Assembly (NCBI GenBank): GCA_000444245.1
Contig: ATSW01005101.1
Span: 1 to 22,465, forward strand
Source: Botryllus schlosseri
Taxonomy: Eukaryota > Chordata > Ascidiacea > Stolidobranchia > Styelidae
Direction of reading: 5' to 3'
Length of the DNA: 22,465 nt
Below, one piece after another: positions 18,443-22,465 of the stretch (position 1 is the stretch's first letter; each line of letters begins with the position of its first letter). Position numbers and translations under genes: made by a program. The notes under the pieces are model-generated. The model had not been told where the DNA came from. It searched no databases and worked only from the letters and a program-made list of their open reading frames with translations.

Positions 18443-18538
18443 ATAGCATTGCTGTCTCTTTTATTGAAGATGATAAATGTTCTTTAAATTAGAGTCATAT
18501 TTTTCCTGAATCAACTAAGACTCTGTACAAACCTGCAG

Positions 18539-18616
18539 GTGTGAAAAGCATTAATATAGGCACAGGCTTAGCTAGAAGGAAGTCGACAACTCTGAATACT
18601 ATGATCTTAAATAATG
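18539..18616 (+). CDS. Kinase-like gene, exon d (basic Ser/Thr linker)
   Basis: A CCTGCAG acceptor and the donor AATG|GTAAAC bound 78 bases, phase 1 to phase 1. The exon reads VKSINIGTGLARRKSTTLNT then MILNN. The Arg-Arg-Lys-Ser-Thr-Thr core is a plausible site for basophilic kinases. It leads directly (G|GT) into the kinase exon at 19109, or first through the optional exon at 18932. No fold is recognised. Confidence 0.7.
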
Positions 18617-18931
18617 GTAAACAATTTAAATTTGTATGGCTTTTTCTACATATTCGAGCCAAATTGGATGTGTAAATACTTTTGGAAAGCTGACAAATTG
18701 ATCAAATGGCGGGGCACAATTGAGAAAATTATTTGTTCTGACCAATAGTATTCATTGCTCTTAGGAAATGTAAGCAAATTTAGAATATATACTTGAAGTA
18801 GCCAGGGTCTCTGCATTAGCAGAAAATCCATATTCCAATCATGTAGCACAGAGAATGAAGCACGTTTTAAAATTCCATAATAAGTTTGTGTAGTATTATT
18901 TTCAAAAGTAACTGTTCATTTGATATTTCAG

Positions 18932-18976
18932 GCAAAGCTGAGCCTGAGGCGCCAGCTTGCTTTTTACTTAAAATAT
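18932..18976 (+). CDS. Possible optional 45-base exon
   Basis: ATATTTCAG precedes, and a weaker donor T|GTCAGT follows, an open 45-base stretch (about AKAEPEAPACFLLKI) that is again phase 1 to phase 1. It sits between exons d and e. The acceptor is good and the donor acceptable. The frame stops about 11 bases later, so it could be a cassette exon or chance. Confidence 0.3.
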
Positions 18977-19108
18977 GTCAGTGAACTAAAAATATTCTCT
19001 TCGATCGCAGGTTAATCTGCAATTAAAAAACAAAGTAGCCAGCATTTCAAATGAGTTCAACTCAGTTGATCAAGGAGATAGATGATTAACATGTGCTTCA
19101 TTTTCTAG

Positions 19109-19936
19109 GTTGGGAGAAAATTGCTCAGAGCATCTATGTTAACTACTCCAAGCCTCTTAAAAAGGGGGCGCGCGTTTATCCAGGGAAGCAAATATTGGAT
19201 AAATCTGGGCGTGATGTTGCAATCAAAATCATAGATCACAATGATAAGAACTGGGATGAAGTTACCCATCTGCTGAATCTCGAGCATGCCAATGTCATTC
19301 GGATGTATGATGCCGGGAAATTCGAAAAAGGCAGTCAACAATTTATTTATATTGTTATGCAGCTGTGTCCAAAAACATTAGAAGAATTCATCAATGAAAA
19401 CAAACACGAGCCATTTACTTTCAAGAGATACTTTTCTTATGCTAAACAAATCGTAAAAGGAGTCAGATTCATACATGAAAAGGGAATTATGCATCGCAAT
19501 ATTGATCTTGAAAACATACTTGTTTTCCCATCAAATGATAGATGCGGGATATCTGACTTTGGCTTGAGCAAGCAATTGCAGGAGGGACAGTCAGTGGATC
19601 CTGTCAGCTCACAAAAGACATTTACAGAAGGATTCAAAGCTCCTGAAATTCACGCTGACCCTAGCACCTACTCATCTCGATCGGATGCATTCTCCATAGG
19701 CATAGTTATTAGCATGCTTTTCTCTGAGGGCGTTCATCCTTATGGTCTTCATGACTTTGAGCGACAAGCAAATATAGTTAACAATAAACCCCCCGACCTG
19801 TCAAGTGTTGGCGAATTGATGGAACCATATCCTGAAAAGCGGGAACAACTGCTTGATCTTATACTGACTTTACTAAGTCATGATCCCAAAGGCCGCCTGG
19901 AACCGAAGAAGATATTGGAGCACGCATTTTTCTTAG
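19109..19936 (+). CDS. Kinase-like gene, exon e: IRE1/RNase L-type pseudokinase domain
   Basis: An 828-base exon (acceptor TTTTCTAG, donor TTAG|GTATAAG, phase 1 to 1) encodes an almost complete protein kinase domain. Counting Trp at 19111 as residue 1: VAIK with Lys39; a DEVTHLL helix with Glu50; an IRE1-like hinge IVMQLCPKTLEEF (81-93); DFG at 149-151; APE at 177-179; SDAFSIGIV, SEGVHPYG and RQANIV (191-223); and a C-lobe ending HDPKGRLEPKKILEHAFF. These phrases parallel IRE1 (NVIR, ELCxxTLxE, SxGxHPFG, RQANI, DPxxRPSAxxVLxHPFF). The catalytic loop is HRNIDLEN: the HRD Asp is Asn130, the Lys is Asp132, and the Mg-binding Asn135 is kept. The glycine loop is degenerate (KKGARVYPG). Nucleotide binding is plausible but phosphotransfer is unlikely. 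In IRE1 and RNase L this domain controls a C-terminal KEN ribonuclease. The apparent start (19093) is GTG in the intron, not a real start. Confidence 0.92.
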
Positions 19937-20803
19937 GTATAAGAATTTCTGTAAAATTTTACGTATTAATATTATTATGAACAGAGCCGCAGAAATATCT
20001 TTTATGGCTGTGGTATCAGTCAGTTTATGTTACGATGACCCCATTAATTGGTACCGATAATAATTTTTTTTATTATTATTTATTGAAGACTCATTCAAAT
20101 TAAATCCGAATACTAGAAGAGCGGAAGAGAGGTAGGCTAGTATATTTGGTTTGCACATTGCAAAAATATTCGCAAAATGGCTTTTTCCTGCGTGCACTAA
20201 TTATTCAAGTTTTTTACTGAAGTTCGTCCTATTCAATTTCTTATATTACACACAAGTAAAAATCGCATCTCAAGTAAACAATGCAACGATACTCTCAAAC
20301 CAGCCTTGAAGTGATATTGCTCCACCCATAAGAAATGGCTACGATAGTTATTTGCGTCGGAGCATAAATTATTTTTCAGAAGTACTTGCACTTGAAAATG
20401 TTGCAGTTTGCTCTGATTTATTCGTATTTACCGCGCTTCCATATGGATAAATTTGTAATAAATAAATTGACTTCATGACCAACTAGGTGCTAAAATAAAT
20501 TCTAGAATATGGAATGCAAGACACCATGCTAATCGCCTCATATACACTAAAGCTACCAATGCTATGGGTAATTATTCCTCAATTAAATAGTTCACGCAAC
20601 TGGTGAAATTAATTTGCGATTTCATGCCCTTCCTGATTCAAGTTGCATCCTAAACTCCAAATCAACAATTAATTTATTGACTTTATTTTCAATCAAGTAT
20701 TGTGTTTTGATATAAAACATTGCTTTTATCAGGGCATTAGCGTCATAAGCAATAAAAATGTTGACAGTGTCTCAATTTACATAGAACTGAGATTTTCTTT
20801 CAG
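19937..20803 (+). other. Intron after the kinase exon
   Basis: AT-rich intron of 867 bases. One exon-like patch stands out at 20089-20131: it follows a T-rich acceptor ending TATTGAAG, is bounded by GTAGGC and reads DSFKLNPNTRRAEE. Its 43-base length would shift the frame, so it is probably a decayed cassette or chance. No transposon ends were recognised here. Confidence 0.5.
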
Positions 20804-20869
20804 ATTCATCACGACTTCATCGGAACTCTACCAGTTATCCTGCACTTGACAAAGATAATCTTGAGATAG
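20804..20869 (+). CDS. Kinase-like gene, exon f (Ser/Asn-rich tail cassette)
   Basis: A strong acceptor TTTTCTTTCAG and the donor GATAG|GTAGGG bound 66 bases, phase 1 to phase 1. With the split codon it reads DSSRLHRNSTSYPALDKDNL then EI. It resembles the next exon (D-[SE]-S-R-[LD]-H start), suggesting a duplicated cassette. It follows the kinase domain directly where IRE1 would begin its KEN domain, but shows no KEN motif. Another usable donor (GTACCT at 20875) would end in phase 0 and break the join. Confidence 0.6.
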   Translation: MHHDFIGTLPVILHLTKIILR

Positions 20870-21068
20870 GTAGGGTACCTATTTTTAGTATAGATATAAT
20901 TTCGCTACAATTTGGTGAATTCGTGAGGATAAATTGACGACAAGGGATGGAACGCATAAGTGAAGATACTAGTTATCAAATAAATCATATTAATCCATAT
21001 CTCACAACTGAAAGCAGTCCTATTTAATCGGAAATGACATTTTTTACATGTTTATCATGGGTGTAGAT
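20870..21068 (+). other. Intron, part before the inserted MITE
   Basis: No feature recognised. Confidence 0.5.
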
Positions 21069-21726
21069 CAGGGGTGGTCAATTATTTTCCTCCGAGGGCC
21101 AAATAAGAAATAAAAAGTACGTTGGGTGGGCGGGTGAAAATTTTTAGCTATATTCTCCAGTGTGTTTCAATTTTATTTCTAAATTGCATTATTAATAAAT
21201 GCTGCGGAGCGCAACCAACATTTCCAATAAACTTGGGACCCTGATTCCAGTATATACAAATATTTAGTGCTCTAAACCATCTTTGAATTTCAGTTTTAGG
21301 CTTTCTTATTTTGACATGCCCGTTCATTCTTCATGGGTGATAGATACGATGAGTCATATAGTAATCACGAGCACTGATTGACTCGTTTTATGTATTACGG
21401 ATTTGGAAACAATACCAATTTGAACCACATACCGTATAATACGTAATGTTGCAATGGCAACAAAGAAGATTTGAACTCAACTATATGGAAAGAGTGATTT
21501 CTTGTAACTTTAATTGCTGCTCATTCTTTGCCACGTGGCCTTTATTTTGAATCTGGATTACGCATTCGAGGTACGTATATGCAGCGTAATCGTGGTACAG
21601 TAAGGATCAGGCTTCAAAGTAAACTAATTTCCTGAACTAATATCTATGGTTTTAGTCATTCAAAAGGCAAGATTTATATTTTGCATTCCAAGTAATCTTT
21701 CGCGGGCCGCACTTTGCCCAGGACTG
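21069..21726 (+). mobile_element. Intronic hAT MITE (relative of 7166-10757)
   Basis: It starts CAGGGGTGGTCAATTATTTT and ends GCACTTTGCCCAGGACTG, with flanking 8-mers GTGTAGAT (21061-21068) and GTATAGAT (21727-21734), matching in 7 of 8. Left-end phrases (GAGGGCCAAATAAGAAA) and right-end phrases (TTTCGCGGGCCGCACTTTGCCCAGG) match the outer hAT at 7166-10757. At 658 bases it has a deletion of the centre and no coding capacity. It preserves the site into which the TA-flanked element inserted in the 7-kb copy. Confidence 0.88.
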
Positions 21727-22149
21727 GTATAGATGCAACTAACGTTAGGTACTGAACAAATTATACTGCAAGGCAAGTGAAAATACTAGCAACCTAACCT
21801 AGCACTAGAGCCCACAGTATAACATCAATATGATAAGTATTTAATATGAATATATGGGATAAATTACCAAGCAGTAAATAGAATGCTATTTAATTAGTAA
21901 AGACTCTGCAGATCAGGATATTTGGGCTTGGATTTTCAATTAGGGAAATGGGAATATAAAATCGAGATATCTGATGTACGGGACTAACACATATTTCCTA
22001 GTTTCAATAATACCCTTTTAGAACATTGCTACAGATTATTGACAGCAAATTCTATGAAGCCAGGCTCACCACGTTGAAATACCAGAGGCTGATATTGATA
22101 TTTAAAAATAAGTCAATGAAAATTTGCGATGAAATTGATAATTTTGCAG
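21727..22149 (+). other. Intron, part after the MITE
   Basis: This begins with the right target duplication. A longer open frame (22026-22238) covers the last 124 bases and runs into exon g, but its upstream part fits the gene's reading phase only if a phase-0 or phase-2 acceptor is used. I therefore treat 22026-22149 as intron. Confidence 0.5.
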
Positions 22150-22218
22150 ATGAATCACGAGATCATGCGGCTGTCACTATGACTGAATCAGACTCTCACA
22201 ATTCACGCACCGAGACAG
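22150..22218 (+). CDS. Kinase-like gene, exon g (Ser/Thr-rich tail cassette, last seen)
   Basis: The acceptor GATAATTTTGCAG and the donor GACAG|GTATTT bound 69 bases, phase 1 to phase 1. The exon reads, with the split codon, DESRDHAAVTMTESDSHNSR then TET. Its opening is like exon f (DSSRLH and DESRDH), and both are short, polar and Ser/Thr-rich. An upstream acceptor at 22021 would give a longer exon but the wrong phase after exon f; an alternative at 22034 would require the phase-0 donor of exon f. The gene continues beyond the window, where a KEN ribonuclease domain might lie. Confidence 0.55.
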
Positions 22219-22331
22219 GTATTTTCAAGGATTTTTAATTCATTGAAGTATTTACGGTAGATTCCAAGAGTCTGTTGCAAGCTGGGGTCGCCCTCACGCA
22301 TTATTGATGCGTAAATCAGTAGGCTAACCAT
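22219..22331 (+). other. Start of the next intron
   Basis: This begins with GTATTT. No feature recognised. Confidence 0.45.
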
Positions 22332-22413
22332 CAATGTTCCCTCTAATTCTTCATGAGTCTGCGCAAATACGCCAACTCACTGCGCAGGCCCTTGGACAAC
22401 AGTGCGCAACCAG
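22332..22413 (+). mobile_element. Possible transposon end fragment
   Basis: CAATGTTCCCTCTAATTCTT and the following GTCTGCGCAAATACGCC resemble a widespread transposon terminus of the GTGTTCCCTCTAA type. CTGCGCAGG and GTGCGCAAC words recur. There is no partner end and no target duplication within the window. Confidence 0.3.
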
Positions 22414-22427
22414 CCCCCCCCCCCCCC
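22414..22427 (+). repeat. Poly-C tract
   Basis: Fourteen consecutive C, followed by AAAAGGGG. Assembly length errors are likely at such a run. Confidence 0.9.
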
Positions 22428-22438
22428 AAAAGGGGAAA

Positions 22439-22465
22439 AACCGAACTTCTGGGGGGCTTCACCCC
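22439..22465 (+). repeat. Second copy (partial) of the GGGGGCTTCACC repeat
   Basis: The last 27 bases, including ACCGAACTTCTGGGGGGCTT, match 14266-14292 closely. The copy runs off the window. Confidence 0.5.

Noticed and set aside
19093-19108. Start codon of the kinase at 19093
   Set aside because: It is GTG, not ATG, and lies in an intron ending TTTTCTAG. The first bases are a splice acceptor, and the kinase continues from upstream exons.
20089-20131. Extra tail exon reading DSFKLNPNTRRAEE
   Set aside because: Good acceptor and donor, but 43 bases would break the frame. Kept only as a possible decayed cassette.
22026-22149. A longer exon g starting at 22022 or 22035
   Set aside because: The frame is open, but these acceptors give phase 2 or phase 0, whereas the preceding donor and all other exons are phase 1. 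The acceptor at 22149 fits without exception.
1-22465. CRISPR arrays, bacterial operons, rRNA, or retrovirus and LTR elements
   Set aside because: No regularly spaced short repeats, operon-style frames, rRNA-like stretches, long terminal repeats or reverse-transcriptase/capsid frames were seen. The repeats present are DNA transposons, SINEs, a foldback and microsatellites.

Overview
The window looks like non-coding-rich genomic DNA from an animal. It is AT-rich, introns are visible, transposon debris is dense, and there is no operon-like packing. The transposon spectrum (many non-autonomous hAT elements, tRNA-derived SINEs) and an expanded IRE1-type kinase gene fit a marine invertebrate. A tunicate or other invertebrate deuterostome is my guess, but the sequence does not prove it.

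Only one protein-coding gene is well supported. It lies on the + strand from about 14.65 kb to at least 22.2 kb and is incomplete at both ends. Its core is one 828-base exon (19109-19936) carrying nearly a whole IRE1/RNase L-type kinase domain. The nucleotide-binding lysine, the DFG and the APE are kept. The catalytic HRD aspartate is Asn and the following Lys is Asp, so it is predicted to be a pseudokinase. Small exons flank it: 14656-14784, 17759-17773, 17854-17934, 18539-18616, 20804-20869 and 22150-22218, with an optional one at 18932-18976. Each begins and ends in phase 1 and is a multiple of three long. The joined reading frame stays open for about 422 codons. The KEN ribonuclease domain that follows the kinase in canonical IRE1 is not visible before the window ends. 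A possible separate secreted-protein first exon (signal peptide, phase-1 donor) lies at 11807-11879.

The rest is mostly mobile DNA. At 0-3.7 kb there is little beyond a hAT end and a patch of ambiguous bases. At 3.7-4.3 kb sits an intact-ended hAT MITE filled with GACTCGAGTC palindromes. At 7.2-10.8 kb there is a four-level nest: a hAT (7166-10757) split by a TA-flanked inverted-repeat element (7245-9813), itself split by a second hAT (7762-9451), which holds a third (7988-8818). Most levels are dated relative to each other by target-site duplications. At 11.4-11.6 kb is a 100-bp-arm foldback. At 12.0-14.6 kb are a SINE, hAT ends, a decayed hAT transposase C-terminus and repeat fragments. The gene's introns hold a 2.4-kb hAT with long internal direct repeats (15197-17568), a SINE between unusually long direct repeats (18119-18442) and a 658-bp hAT MITE (21069-21726).

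Limits: exon calls rest on reading splice signals, frame and family resemblance by eye. Transposon calls rest on terminal repeats, target duplications and comparison between copies inside the window. No database search was possible.
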